The notes beneath the pieces were generated by a model. That model was not told the DNA's origin. It ran no database searches and saw only the letters and a list, made by a program, of their open reading frames with translations. A program made the position numbers and the translations under genes. A DNA stretch of 64,000 nucleotides from Clostridia bacterium (GTDB taxonomy: Bacteria; Bacillota; Clostridia; Oscillospirales; Acutalibacteraceae): positions 17,751 through 81,750 of the forward strand of contig JAFXLD010000002.1 of the NCBI GenBank assembly GCA_017531385.1, written 5' to 3'. This document shows, one piece after another, positions 10,305 through 18,952 of the stretch (position 1 is the stretch's first letter; each line of letters starts with the position of its first letter).

Positions 10305-10840
10305 TCCGATTTGTGTCTGCGTGTTTTTGTTACGTTATTTTTTGCTGAGCGTGATGTGTAGATGCTTGATTTCCGGGGATTAGCCGGTTTTGCAGCAGAA
10401 TCAGCTGGTGTTTTGGGAACAATATGCTGTCTGGTTGTGACTGCTGTTGAATAGAATATATATTCACTCTTGCCTAATATGATAGTGTCCCCATCTTCAA
10501 TATAAGCCTTTTTTTCTATATATTTATCGTTTACTATAATACCGGCTGTTGAGTTTGTATCAAAAATCATCCATCCGCTTGAACGCTTGGATAAAACCGC
10601 ATGAAAACGTGATACGGATATGTCTGCAATAACAATATCACATGATTTTGCTCTGCCTATGGATGTTTCTGATTGACTTATATCAATAATATGTCCGGAT
10701 GCTGCCTCTACAAGACTTGCCCGTATTGTCCTTTTTGCAGGTTTGATAAACAGTGAAACAGCTGATATAATCAAAACTAATGCGATTAGTACAAATAAAA
10801 GTATCTGTACAAAAAAACTATTGTAAATATCAACCGTCAA
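10301..10840 (-). CDS. membrane-anchored FHA domain protein
   Basis: 179 residues with one N-terminal membrane helix (about 8-30), then an FHA domain (about 45-125) carrying the usual pattern SIGRAKSCDIVI, VSRFHAVL and NSTAGIIVN, and a basic tail. FHA domains bind phosphothreonine, so this is probably the phospho-dependent scaffold for the RodA/PBP pair downstream, as in the actinobacterial fha-rodA-pbpA clusters. The start is TTG at 10840 with AAGGAGA 8 bases upstream. No kinase gene is in this window. Confidence 0.85.
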   Translation of the reverse strand: MTVDIYNSFFVQILLFVLIALVLIISAVSLFIKPAKRTIRASLVEAASGHIIDISQSETSIGRAKSCDIVIADISVSRFHAVLSKRSSGWMIFDTNSTAGIIVNDKYIEKKAYIEDGDTIILGKSEYIFYSTAVTTRQHIVPKTPADSAAKPANPRKSSIYTSRSAKNNVTKTRRHKSE

Positions 10841-10872
10841 TGTTCACATCTCCTTACACACATATTCAGTTT

Positions 10873-10901
10873 ATTATATAATTTTATATTATAAATGTCA
10901 A
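10873..10901 (-). promoter_or_regulatory. promoter of the FHA-RodA-PBP operon
   Basis: Perfect vegetative consensus on the minus strand: TTGACA (10901-10896), 17-base spacer, TATAAT (10878-10873). It is back to back with the galM promoter. Confidence 0.85.
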
Positions 10902-10923
10902 TACAATAAACATAAAAGACATA

Positions 10924-10953
10924 TTGACTTATATAATACAATAGTTGTATAAT
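10924..10953 (+). promoter_or_regulatory. promoter of galM
   Basis: TTGACT at 10924-10929, 18-base spacer, TATAAT at 10948-10953, ahead of the galM ribosome site. Divergent from the FHA operon promoter 22 bases away. Confidence 0.8.
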
Positions 10954-10983
10954 AGCCTAAAATAATTTTTTTGGAGGCATTAT

Positions 10984-12030
10984 ATGTCAGTTAATGTATC
11001 AGAGTTCGGATCACTCAATGATGGAAGAATAATCCATAAATATACAATTCAGAATAAAAATAATGTTAGCGCATCTGTAATTACATACGGTGCAACTCTT
11101 ACCGAAATCTGGGCACCTGATAAAAACGGAGTGTTCAAAGATATTCTTGTCGGTTTTGATGATATTGAAGGATTTATTGAAAGAACCGATTATCAGGGGG
11201 TAATTGTCGGCCCTTATGCAAACAGAATCGGAAATTCAACATTCACAATTGACGGAACTCAATATAATCTTGTTGCCAATGAAAATAAAATAACATGTCT
11301 TCACTCTAACGGTGAATTTAACACAGCAGTCTGGAATGCAGAAATTGTCGATGATTCTTGTGTTGCTTTTTCATACATGAGTCCCGACGGTTTGAACGGC
11401 TTTCCGGGAAATCTTAAGGTTTGCGTTAAATACAGTTTAAATGATGAAAATGAATTAAAGCTTGAATATTCAGCAGTTTCTGACAAAAAAACTGTAATTA
11501 ACCTTACAAATCACGCATATTTCAATCTTGGTGGTTATGATTCCGGAACAATACTGAATCACAGAATTACAATAAATGCTAATAAGTATACGCCTGTTGA
11601 TGATTTCAGTATTCCGACAGGCGAAACTGCAGATGTTGAAAATACTCCTTTTGATCTTCGTAATGAAACCAAAATAGGCGAGTTGATTGATGCAGATTGC
11701 GATCAGCTTAATTTCACAGGCGGATATGATCACAATTTCTGTATAAACGGATATGACGGATCTGTTATTAAAGCTGCTGAGGTTACAGACCCGGAATCCG
11801 GCAGAACTCTTGAAGTTCTTACTGATTTGCCCGGCGTACAGTTTTATGCAGGCAATTTCCTTAAGGGTGTTATCGGAAAATCCGGTGTACCAATGGTAAA
11901 AAGAAGCGGTTTTTGTCTTGAAACACAGTTTTATCCTGATACACCGAATCATAAGAATTTTCCTCAGTGCACTTTTAATGCAGGAGAAACTTTTAACAGT
12001 ACTACTATTTTTAGGTTTTCGGCAAAATAA
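10984..12030 (+). CDS. galM: aldose 1-epimerase (mutarotase)
   Basis: Interconverts alpha and beta anomers of galactose/glucose in the cytoplasm. 348 residues, the normal length. Motifs: VGPYANRIGNSTF (substrate Arg), the catalytic His in NLTNHAYFNLGG, the base region TDLPGVQFYAGNF, and the C-terminal Glu in GFCLETQFYPDTPNH. TTGGAGG lies upstream of the ATG. It appears to be a single-gene transcript; the next promoter begins right after its stop. Confidence 0.93.
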   Translation: MSVNVSEFGSLNDGRIIHKYTIQNKNNVSASVITYGATLTEIWAPDKNGVFKDILVGFDDIEGFIERTDYQGVIVGPYANRIGNSTFTIDGTQYNLVANENKITCLHSNGEFNTAVWNAEIVDDSCVAFSYMSPDGLNGFPGNLKVCVKYSLNDENELKLEYSAVSDKKTVINLTNHAYFNLGGYDSGTILNHRITINANKYTPVDDFSIPTGETADVENTPFDLRNETKIGELIDADCDQLNFTGGYDHNFCINGYDGSVIKAAEVTDPESGRTLEVLTDLPGVQFYAGNFLKGVIGKSGVPMVKRSGFCLETQFYPDTPNHKNFPQCTFNAGETFNSTTIFRFSAK

Positions 12031-12054
12031 ATGATTTTTATATCATAATTTCTC

Positions 12055-12083
12055 TTGCAAATTGCAATTTGTTGTTATATAAT
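12055..12083 (+). promoter_or_regulatory. promoter of the dockerin protein gene
   Basis: TTGCAA (12055-12060), 17-base spacer, TATAAT (12078-12083). It lies only 32 bases before the ATG at 12115, which excludes any start upstream of that ATG. Confidence 0.75.
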
Positions 12084-12114
12084 GTTATTATATCAAATAG
12101 GAGGTATTTTCCTT

Positions 12115-14760
12115 ATGAAAAATATTTTCAAAAGGTTTTTGTGCTGCATGCTCAGCATTGTGCTTGTTATAGGCTCAGGAATTTCTGTATTTGCAGCTGA
12201 TGAAGCCGACATAACGCCTGTAATCGTTGTAAATGATATTACATTTAACCCCATTTACAATATTGAAGATGGTTCTGTTGTATTTAATTTCAACGATTAT
12301 AATTTTGACATACTGTTTACATCCGGTTTTTCCTCGGAAATAATGGATTTATTCAGCCCTGAAATTATAGAGCAGATTACAAGTGGTGAAATGGCAGCAC
12401 TCGATATTGTTATGCTGCTTATTGATTATCTCGGTTTCAGTGGTGATATCAATAACATTGTTAATAAATTATTGGAAATTGTTACATCTCTCATGGGCAG
12501 CATGGATGCTGAAAATATTGATATTCAAGCAATAATTGCAAATATCGATTTTAATCAGTATGCAGAAGACCTGAAAAATCAGATGAAGACTGCAATTCAG
12601 AATATGCTTCTTCTTGAAATGAATGATGACGGTACTCCTGCAAATGTCAATATCGGTTCAATCCTGTATCCTGAATCACTTGAATATTATTATGATGAAG
12701 ACAGTGAATTTGCTTATGCTCTTGCAGGTGATATTGGCGAATCAATTGCTGAAGAAATCGGTTATGAAAACACTTTTGTTTTTACATATGACTGGCGCCT
12801 TGATCCTGTTAAAAATGCCGACTCATTGTCAGATTACATAGAAAATGTAAAAGCTGAAACAGGCGCAGAGAAAGTTTCCATTATTTCTGAAGGATATGGT
12901 TCAACAATCGCAACAACTTATCTGGCAACAAATGAAACAACTGTTGCTGATTCAGTACATAATTTTGTAACTGTTTCTTCCGAGTTTCTCGGCACATCAC
13001 TTGTTGGTGACTATTTCAAAGGCGATATAGTTAATCCGCTTACAAACATCACTACATTTACAAGCGCATATATCCGTTACACAAACGATATATCCGATAA
13101 TCCCATTACTGCATTTACAACATGGCTCCTTAATTATATTTTTAATAATGAATGGGAACTTCAGGCTTTCTGTTTTGAGATAGAAAAGGTGCTTTCGACT
13201 GTTGAATATTTTGTCAATGCGTCAGGTGTAACAGCAGAAATTGCAAAAATGCCCGGAATATGGGCACTCGTACCAATCAATGACTATGATGATGCTGTAG
13301 CAAATATTTTTGGTGAAGACACAGACACAGTACTTTATGAAACAATTAATACATTTAAAGACTATCAGTATGACTACGAAGCAATTCTTCAGAGTGTAAA
13401 AGACGATGGTGTGAACATAAGTGTTGTTGCAGCATGGGATCTGCAAATTATACCTATTGGTAAGAATTGCAGCGTGCAGAGTGACGGTATTGTTGATACA
13501 GCATATGCAAGCTTTGGCGCAACATGTGTTGATCTCAATGATGTTGGTGAAGCAACTAAGGTTGTTCAGATGTATGAAGACGGTCATAAGCATGTTTCCA
13601 CTACATACGATATGCTTACACCCTGGTATGCATACGGCGGAATCTGTAAGTATATAGATGCTTCAACTTGTGCATTGCCTGAAAATACATGGTTCATTAA
13701 AAACATGAAACACGGTACATTTAATTGGGAGAGCAATTCAATTGAATTCCTTATTTGGCTTATTACCGCTGAATCTGAAAAAACTGTATGGCAGGATGCT
13801 GCATATAAGCAGTTTATGACATACAACAGATATATAAACCCCGGAATTCTCAGTTCTGACGGATTGGTGGCAAAACCCTCTGAGCCCGGTGGATATCTTC
13901 TTGGTGACATAAATCTTGATGGTGTTGTATCCTCATTGGATTCAAAAATTGCACTTTCAGTTGATGCAGGTTCTGAATATATAGAAGAGGATTCAATTGC
14001 ATTCAAAAACGGTGACATCAATGCAGACGGAATTATTGACAAAGCTGATGCAGCAGCTATCCTTCTTATGTCAGCAGGTCTTGTGTCCGGCATGCAGAGC
14101 GGAATTAAATTTGATTATGATGTTGAACAGGGAAGTCTTGATAATGCATCATATGAAATTGAACTCAGACCTGAATATAACTCTGCAAAAAATCAGCTGA
14201 TTCTTTCTGTATATGTCCTTGATGCAAAAGGCAGTTATAACGGTAACTTTGTCATCAAGTATGATACCAAAATGTTTACATATGCCGATGCAAAAATGTA
14301 TGAGCTGAAGAACGGCTATACTGTAGCAGGTGGTCCTGCGGATGCAAACGGAACACTTACTTGTGGTTATGCTGTTAACAAAGCTATTTCAGCAAGTGAT
14401 TGTGATGAAAATGGTGATTTGTTGATAGGAACTATGTATCTTGATGTTTCAAGAGAAATCATTCCTACAGCATTGTCAGCAGGTGCATCATATTTCTATG
14501 AAGATGACGTGCTCACATTTATTGAGCCTGTATCGGTTGATCTTGATGAAGATTTCTTCTTTATGCTTGGTGATGCAGATAACAACAGATACCTTTCTGC
14601 ACATGATGCAAGAACTATTCTCAGAATAGCTGCTCAGCTTGAGAAGCCTACCGATGAGCTTATGGCAAAAAGATGCGATGTAGATTGTGACGGAAAAATC
14701 ACGGCAAAAGATGCAAGACTTGTTCTCAGAGCATCAGCAAAACTCATTGATTCATTTTAA
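12115..14760 (+). CDS. secreted LCAT-like alpha/beta-hydrolase-fold protein with dockerin-cohesin-like-dockerin modules
   Basis: 881 residues; the start is ATG 12115 with GGAGG upstream. The signal peptide ends about VFAADE. The N-terminal half resembles lecithin:cholesterol acyltransferases/lipases: FTYDWRLDPV, a strand-elbow VSIISEGYGSTIA, SDGIVDTAYA (Asp region) and HKHVSTTYD (His region). The nucleophile position is Gly260, where the family has Ser, so catalysis is doubtful. Residues about 597-655 form a dockerin-like pair of calcium loops (GDINLDGVVS, GDINADGIID). About 665-815 looks cohesin-like (YNGNFVIKYD, then DENGDLLIGTMYLDV). About 819-880 is a second dockerin (GDADNNRYLSAHDART, CDVDCDGKITAKDAR). 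A cell-surface or cellulosome-like assembly protein is inferred. A terminator follows at once. Confidence 0.8.
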   Translation: MKNIFKRFLCCMLSIVLVIGSGISVFAADEADITPVIVVNDITFNPIYNIEDGSVVFNFNDYNFDILFTSGFSSEIMDLFSPEIIEQITSGEMAALDIVMLLIDYLGFSGDINNIVNKLLEIVTSLMGSMDAENIDIQAIIANIDFNQYAEDLKNQMKTAIQNMLLLEMNDDGTPANVNIGSILYPESLEYYYDEDSEFAYALAGDIGESIAEEIGYENTFVFTYDWRLDPVKNADSLSDYIENVKAETGAEKVSIISEGYGSTIATTYLATNETTVADSVHNFVTVSSEFLGTSLVGDYFKGDIVNPLTNITTFTSAYIRYTNDISDNPITAFTTWLLNYIFNNEWELQAFCFEIEKVLSTVEYFVNASGVTAEIAKMPGIWALVPINDYDDAVANIFGEDTDTVLYETINTFKDYQYDYEAILQSVKDDGVNISVVAAWDLQIIPIGKNCSVQSDGIVDTAYASFGATCVDLNDVGEATKVVQMYEDGHKHVSTTYDMLTPWYAYGGICKYIDASTCALPENTWFIKNMKHGTFNWESNSIEFLIWLITAESEKTVWQDAAYKQFMTYNRYINPGILSSDGLVAKPSEPGGYLLGDINLDGVVSSLDSKIALSVDAGSEYIEEDSIAFKNGDINADGIIDKADAAAILLMSAGLVSGMQSGIKFDYDVEQGSLDNASYEIELRPEYNSAKNQLILSVYVLDAKGSYNGNFVIKYDTKMFTYADAKMYELKNGYTVAGGPADANGTLTCGYAVNKAISASDCDENGDLLIGTMYLDVSREIIPTALSAGASYFYEDDVLTFIEPVSVDLDEDFFFMLGDADNNRYLSAHDARTILRIAAQLEKPTDELMAKRCDVDCDGKITAKDARLVLRASAKLIDSF

Positions 14761-14773
14761 ATATTAATATTAA

Positions 14774-14812
14774 AGTGCCTCTGATCTGTTCAGGGGCACT
14801 CTTTTTTTTACC
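14774..14812. terminator. bidirectional intrinsic terminator
   Basis: AGTGCCTCTGA / TTCAGGGGCACT hairpin followed by T8 on the plus strand. It ends the dockerin gene and may also back up termination of the 6S RNA coming from the other side. Confidence 0.85.
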
Positions 14813-14831
14813 TATTATAATTAAAAAATTA

Positions 14832-15030
14832 AACCCGCTGTGCCGTTTCATAGCCAATAATAACCTGCATCTTAAGCAGGGTGGGTTGCCGCCCGATACC
14901 TTTGCGCTCCCTTCTTCCATGCACTTATAAAAAGTACACGGGAGGTCTGCATCCCAATAACGGAGAAAGGCTCCCGATTTTATAATTGTAGGGTTAATAT
15001 AGGCTATTAAATTATCGCACACAGCAGGCA
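14832..15030 (-). ncRNA. ssrS: 6S RNA (regulator of RNA polymerase)
   Basis: About 200 nt on the minus strand that do not behave as coding DNA. The ends pair: CCTGCTGTGT (15028-15019) with GCACAGCGGG at the 3' end, then ATAGCC with GGCTAT. Between these closing stems lies an A/U-rich bubble and then a long imperfect hairpin (CCTTT/AAAGG, CTCCC/GGGAG, TGTAC/GTGCA), with a further small hairpin CCTGC/GCAGG on the 3' side of the bubble. Closing stem, bubble and long terminal hairpin in about 190-200 nt is the 6S architecture, in which the bubble mimics an open promoter. A T-rich stretch follows the 3' end. The RNA lies just after the DUF1292 gene and may share its transcript. Identification is by structure; a covariance search was not possible. 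Confidence 0.72.
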
Positions 15031-15039
15031 GAAAATTAA

Positions 15040-15357
15040 TTAGTCATTAAAATCAAACATATCAGCGAGACGCTCTTCAAACATCTTACCAACTTTCATA
15101 AATTCATCTTCATTTTCAATTGGTTCAAGGAAAATCTCATCACCATCATAATTTCTGATAAGAATTATGAGTTCACCATCTTCATCAACTACTTCATCGT
15201 CATATACAGGAAGGAGAGCCACATATTCTTTATCATCAATTTCGAGTATATCCAATTCCTCAAAAATATGTTCTTCTCCCTCTTCGTCTACAACACTGAC
15301 GATTACAGGTTCATATTCTTCTGCATTCATATCATCATTTTTAACAATTTCACTCAT
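15040..15357 (-). CDS. DUF1292 family acidic protein (YrzB-like)
   Basis: 105 residues, very acidic, with the family pattern VVDEEGEEHIFEELDILEIDD and KEYVALLPVYDD. DUF1292 proteins are common in Firmicutes, usually near Holliday-junction resolvase or stress genes; their function is not known. The start is ATG 15357: AAGGAGA is 7 bases upstream, whereas the ATG at 15378 would place that site inside the gene. A 6S RNA gene lies immediately downstream. Confidence 0.85.
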   Translation of the reverse strand: MSEIVKNDDMNAEEYEPVIVSVVDEEGEEHIFEELDILEIDDKEYVALLPVYDDEVVDEDGELIILIRNYDGDEIFLEPIENEDEFMKVGKMFEERLADMFDFND

Positions 15358-15390
15358 ATTATTTCTCCTTAAAATCATTTATGTATTACT

Positions 15391-15419
15391 ATTTTATCAA
15401 TAATATCAGTATATGTCAA
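15391..15419 (-). promoter_or_regulatory. promoter of the DUF1292 gene
   Basis: Minus strand TTGACA (15419-15414), 17-base spacer, TAAAAT (15396-15391), about 35 bases before the ATG. Confidence 0.75.
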
Positions 15420-15431
15420 CACCATAACGGA

Positions 15432-16286
15432 CTATTCAGAAATTTCCGCACACCAATAGCAAGAATAAGTATTTCCTGATTCCAGAGGAATAATCGCATC
15501 CTTCTGTGAAATATCTGCTTTGCGTTCATGGGAATCATTTACACCCCACCAGGGTTCAATGCAGACATAAGGAGCACCGGGTTTTGCCCAGATGCCAAGA
15601 TAAGAACAATCGCTGAAATCAAATTTAACTTTTCTCTCATGTTTATCGCTTGCAAGAGTAATGTATGAAGACTTAATATCAGTAAAAATTAGTGCGTCGT
15701 TATCAAAAACATTTTTTGTAATTTCAATTCTGTTGCTCTGATTAAGGAAAGGAATTGTTTTTCCCGTTCTTAAGCATTCTGTATCAATCTCAATAGTATC
15801 AAGAGTTTCATTTTTTTCAAAGAGCAGATAATCGCCGATTTCACAATTAAAACCGGGATGTCCGCCAATAGAAAAATACATTGTATTATCTGAATTATTA
15901 ATTACTTTATGAGTAACTTTAAGTGATTTTTCAATCAATTCAAAGATTACATAAACCTCAAAATCATAAGGATAAATTTTTCTTGTTTCATCGTCTGCTT
16001 TTTCAACAAAAACAAGTTTATTATCAGAATCAGAAACAAACTGTGCAGTTCTTTTTCTGAACAAACCATGCTTTGGCATAGAATATTCTTTTCCGTTAAG
16101 ATAGTATTTATCGTCAAGCATACATCCGATATTAGGAAAAAGAACAGGGGACTGCCCATACCATACATCAGGATTTCCTTGCCAGAGATATTCAATGCCG
16201 GTTTCTTTTGAAATAAAACTTGTAAGTTCTGCTCCTTCAGTTTTTACTCCGATTCTGATTTTTTCATTTTCGATATAATGTACCAT
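15432..16286 (-). CDS. aldose 1-epimerase family protein (LacX-like)
   Basis: 284 residues of the galactose mutarotase-like fold. Motifs are LFPNIGCMLDDKYYLNGKEY, MPKHGLFRKR, IGGHPGFNCEIGDY and CIEPWWGVNDS, as in the LacX / hexose-6-phosphate 1-epimerase-like branch rather than GalM. It probably acts on an unidentified cytoplasmic sugar. It starts 15 bases after the subtilisin-like protease gene and is likely co-transcribed with it, though no functional link is evident. Confidence 0.85.
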   Translation of the reverse strand: MVHYIENEKIRIGVKTEGAELTSFISKETGIEYLWQGNPDVWYGQSPVLFPNIGCMLDDKYYLNGKEYSMPKHGLFRKRTAQFVSDSDNKLVFVEKADDETRKIYPYDFEVYVIFELIEKSLKVTHKVINNSDNTMYFSIGGHPGFNCEIGDYLLFEKNETLDTIEIDTECLRTGKTIPFLNQSNRIEITKNVFDNDALIFTDIKSSYITLASDKHERKVKFDFSDCSYLGIWAKPGAPYVCIEPWWGVNDSHERKADISQKDAIIPLESGNTYSCYWCAEISE

Positions 16287-16301
16287 TACAATACCATCCT
16301 T

Positions 16302-17840
16302 TTAATTATTAATAACATATTCAACTGCATTACCTATATTAAGAATAGGGTAATCAAATCCATATGAAACAGCACGATCAGATGACGTTTCGAGCAAAAT
16401 ATCTTTTACCTGAGCTCCGGACAACGATTCATCAATTGAAAAAAGCAGTGCGGCTGCACCTGACACAAACGGAGTTGCCATAGATGTGCCCGACATAAAT
16501 TCATATGTAAATAAATAACCTGTGCTGTAAATTTTTTCACCGGGTGCTGCAATATCTACAGCATCACCAAGAGTGGAAAAATTTGAAATATTCTTATTTG
16601 TATCACATGAGGCTACAATCATAATTCTGTCACGAACATCAATGTCATCAATGGCTGTAAAGCACAATGAATATAATGCATCCGGTTGTTGTGCTTTTTC
16701 AGAAAATAACTGCAATATATCTAAATAACTTAATATGTTTTTATCACCATAAGTAAAATAAGGTGATTTTGTTTTATATAATTCAGTTCCGTGCTCATTG
16801 CCGGCTGCGATACATAGTAAAAATTCGTATCCATTGTTCAATAAGTTGTCAAGACAAGCCTCAAAAAATTCATTTTCATTAATAATATAATTTATTGCAT
16901 TCTCACAACCAAGAGATGCAGAAACCGATACAAACGAATTATAACCCATGCTGAAATTCAGTGCTTTTATATTATAATTAACAATCATGTTTGTAACTGA
17001 TGCGATCCAATACGAAATTGAGTTGTTTATTCCGTTTTCAGAATAAATTTTCGCATTACTGCATATTCCGGGTGTATTGCCATTATCAGATGCAGAAATA
17101 ATTCCTGCAACATGAGTCCCATGAGAAGACATGCTACTAATCAATTCATTGTTAAGTAAATTGACAGAGTATTCATTTTTATTAATAATGGTTAAATCCT
17201 GATGTTCTGAATAAATAGGAATGTCAAAAACACCAACTGTGACTGTATTTGTTATATTTTCGGATAAGTCCCATGCTTTATATGCATCAATCATACTTAA
17301 ATAATAATCATCATATTCAAACAAATCCTCAGCATAATCGTCTGTAGATATTTCAGAGACAGGAGTTTCTTCAAAATAATCAATAATGACACGTTTAACA
17401 GAATCATTTTTTGACAAGACAGAACAAATGTTTGTTAATTCCTCATATGTTGAATTTTCAATTGAAACCTGATAAAAATCTATAATATCAATAAATCCGC
17501 ATATTTTTCCGCCAACTGAATTAAAAAGGGAAGACATAGAATTGTAATCTGCATCAGTATCTGATATAACAAGAATCGTGTCATCAACATATTTTAAACG
17601 AATATCATCAGGAGCTGAAACAATATCATTATGTGATATTTGTTTTATATAAAACTTATCATTTAATTCTTTTGAAAATTTATTGTACATTTCAAAAGAA
17701 AAATCAGCTTGAGATAAATCAGGCGCATTATAAGAAACAGGTTCAAAAAAATACAACAAAAAACATAAGCCAATATGCAAAACAATAGGAAGTAGTAATA
17801 TTGATAATAATATCAAGGATATATTTTTTCGTTTATTCAA
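16302..17840 (-). CDS. subtilisin-like serine protease (S8), membrane-anchored or secreted
   Basis: 512 residues. The start is TTG 17840 with AGGAG about 6-10 bases upstream. An N-terminal hydrophobic segment (about residues 9-30) acts as signal or anchor. Catalytic residues are in S8 order: Asp206 in VFDIPIYSEHQD (DIP where most relatives have DTG), His243 in SSHGTHVAG, an oxyanion Asn in AAGNEHG, and Ser453 in MSGTSMATPFVSGAAAL. Residues about 30-190 form a propeptide-like region without recognised motifs. Substrate unknown. It leads an operon with the LacX-like gene. Confidence 0.88.
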   Translation of the reverse strand: MNKRKNISLILLSILLLPIVLHIGLCFLLYFFEPVSYNAPDLSQADFSFEMYNKFSKELNDKFYIKQISHNDIVSAPDDIRLKYVDDTILVISDTDADYNSMSSLFNSVGGKICGFIDIIDFYQVSIENSTYEELTNICSVLSKNDSVKRVIIDYFEETPVSEISTDDYAEDLFEYDDYYLSMIDAYKAWDLSENITNTVTVGVFDIPIYSEHQDLTIINKNEYSVNLLNNELISSMSSHGTHVAGIISASDNGNTPGICSNAKIYSENGINNSISYWIASVTNMIVNYNIKALNFSMGYNSFVSVSASLGCENAINYIINENEFFEACLDNLLNNGYEFLLCIAAGNEHGTELYKTKSPYFTYGDKNILSYLDILQLFSEKAQQPDALYSLCFTAIDDIDVRDRIMIVASCDTNKNISNFSTLGDAVDIAAPGEKIYSTGYLFTYEFMSGTSMATPFVSGAAALLFSIDESLSGAQVKDILLETSSDRAVSYGFDYPILNIGNAVEYVINN

Positions 17841-17859
17841 AATTATCACTCCTGTATTG

Positions 17860-17888
17860 ATTTTAACACAGAAACTATGTTTAGTCAA
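17860..17888 (-). promoter_or_regulatory. promoter of the S8 protease gene
   Basis: Minus strand TTGACT (17888-17883), 17-base spacer, TAAAAT (17865-17860), just ahead of AGGAG and the TTG start. Confidence 0.75.
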
Positions 17889-17901
17889 GTAATCGGAGGA
17901 C

Positions 17902-17930
17902 TTGACAACTGCCAAAACTTTTGATATAAT
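17902..17930 (+). promoter_or_regulatory. promoter of the Xer-type recombinase gene
   Basis: TTGACA (17902-17907), 17-base spacer, TATAAT (17925-17930). Divergent from the protease promoter. Confidence 0.85.
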
Positions 17931-17984
17931 TATACAAAATTAATATTTTGTATAAAATAGGAAAGTGAAACGGAGCAAAAAGCT

Positions 17985-18947
17985 ATGATTAACTATAAAC
18001 CTGATTATGAGGCGTTACCGTCATTGGTATGTGATTATTTAAGATATATTGATGTTATAAAAAACAGATCGCAAAAAACTGTATTTGAATATTCAATCAA
18101 TCTTCGAGAATTTATTACATATGTATTGATAGATAAAAAAATTTGCGAAGAAAAAAATTTAAATCTGAAATTATGTGATGTTGAATTTTTAAGAAACATA
18201 TCACTTGATGATGCATATAAATATTTATCATATTGTAAAAACGAAAAAAATAATAGTTCATCGACAAGAGCAAGAAAAGTTGTTGCAATCCGACAGTTTT
18301 TTAAATATTTATCTGATAATAAACAGTTGCTCGATAATAATCCGATGAAAGTGCTTGATTCACCAAAAACAAAAAAAGCTTTGCCCAAATATCTGACACT
18401 TGAGCAAAGTATTGATTTATTAGAATCTGTTGACGGAAAAAATAGAGAACGTGACTATGCTATTTTGACAATTTTTCTCAATTGCGGTTTACGTCTGTCT
18501 GAGCTTGTTGCGCTTAATTACAATGACATTAAATCTGATAATTCCATGAGAGTCCTTGGTAAAGGTAATAAAGAAAGAATTATTTATTTGAACGATGCGT
18601 GTATACATGCTATAAACTCGTATATGAAAGTGCGACCGAAAGACGGAGTTATTGACAAAAATGCCCTTTTTCTCAGTTCCAGACTAAAAAGAATCAGTCC
18701 AAAAACCGTTCAGTATATTGTAAAAACATTTCTCAAAAAATGCGGCTTAGATGAATTAGGTATGTCAGTTCATAAATTAAGGCATACGGCAGCAACACTG
18801 ATGTATCAGTATGGTGAGGCTGATGTGCTTGTCTTGAAAGATGTTCTTGGTCATGAAAATTTATCTACAACTGAGATATATACTCATATTGTCGATGAGC
18901 AGAAGAAGAAAGCTATTCAAAACAATCCGTTGGCAAAAATAAAATAA
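17985..18947 (+). CDS. XerC/XerD-type tyrosine recombinase
   Basis: 320 residues, normal for Xer recombinases, which resolve chromosome dimers at dif. It has an N-terminal SAM-like DNA-binding domain (about 1-115) and a catalytic domain with Arg170 (GLRLSELVAL), the beta-hairpin Lys in GKGNKERII, His263/Arg266 (VHKLRHTAA), His290 (LGHENLSTT) and Tyr299 (EIYTHI). All catalytic residues are present. No inverted repeats, att sites or cargo genes surround it, and it sits tail to tail with spoIIM, so a housekeeping role is more likely than an element integrase. XerC versus XerD is undecided. Confidence 0.88.
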   Translation: MINYKPDYEALPSLVCDYLRYIDVIKNRSQKTVFEYSINLREFITYVLIDKKICEEKNLNLKLCDVEFLRNISLDDAYKYLSYCKNEKNNSSSTRARKVVAIRQFFKYLSDNKQLLDNNPMKVLDSPKTKKALPKYLTLEQSIDLLESVDGKNRERDYAILTIFLNCGLRLSELVALNYNDIKSDNSMRVLGKGNKERIIYLNDACIHAINSYMKVRPKDGVIDKNALFLSSRLKRISPKTVQYIVKTFLKKCGLDELGMSVHKLRHTAATLMYQYGEADVLVLKDVLGHENLSTTEIYTHIVDEQKKKAIQNNPLAKIK

Positions 18948-18952
18948 GGAAA

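Noticed and set aside
12055-12114. Upstream TTG start adding 20 residues to the dockerin protein.
   Set aside because: The TTG is the -35 element of the promoter; the ATG at 12115 has a ribosome site and a proper signal peptide.
13222-13593. Minus-strand open frame of 123 codons inside the dockerin gene.
   Set aside because: Shadow of the real gene: no ribosome site, and Cys/Ile-rich low-complexity composition typical of antisense frames.
14744-15022. 92-codon open frame on the minus strand.
   Set aside because: No ribosome site; it crosses a terminator and the paired arms of a 6S-like RNA. The RNA explains the region better.
17985-18947. Tyrosine recombinase as integrase of a mobile element.
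   Set aside because: Normal Xer length and residues; no att duplication, cargo or composition shift; neighbours are housekeeping genes.
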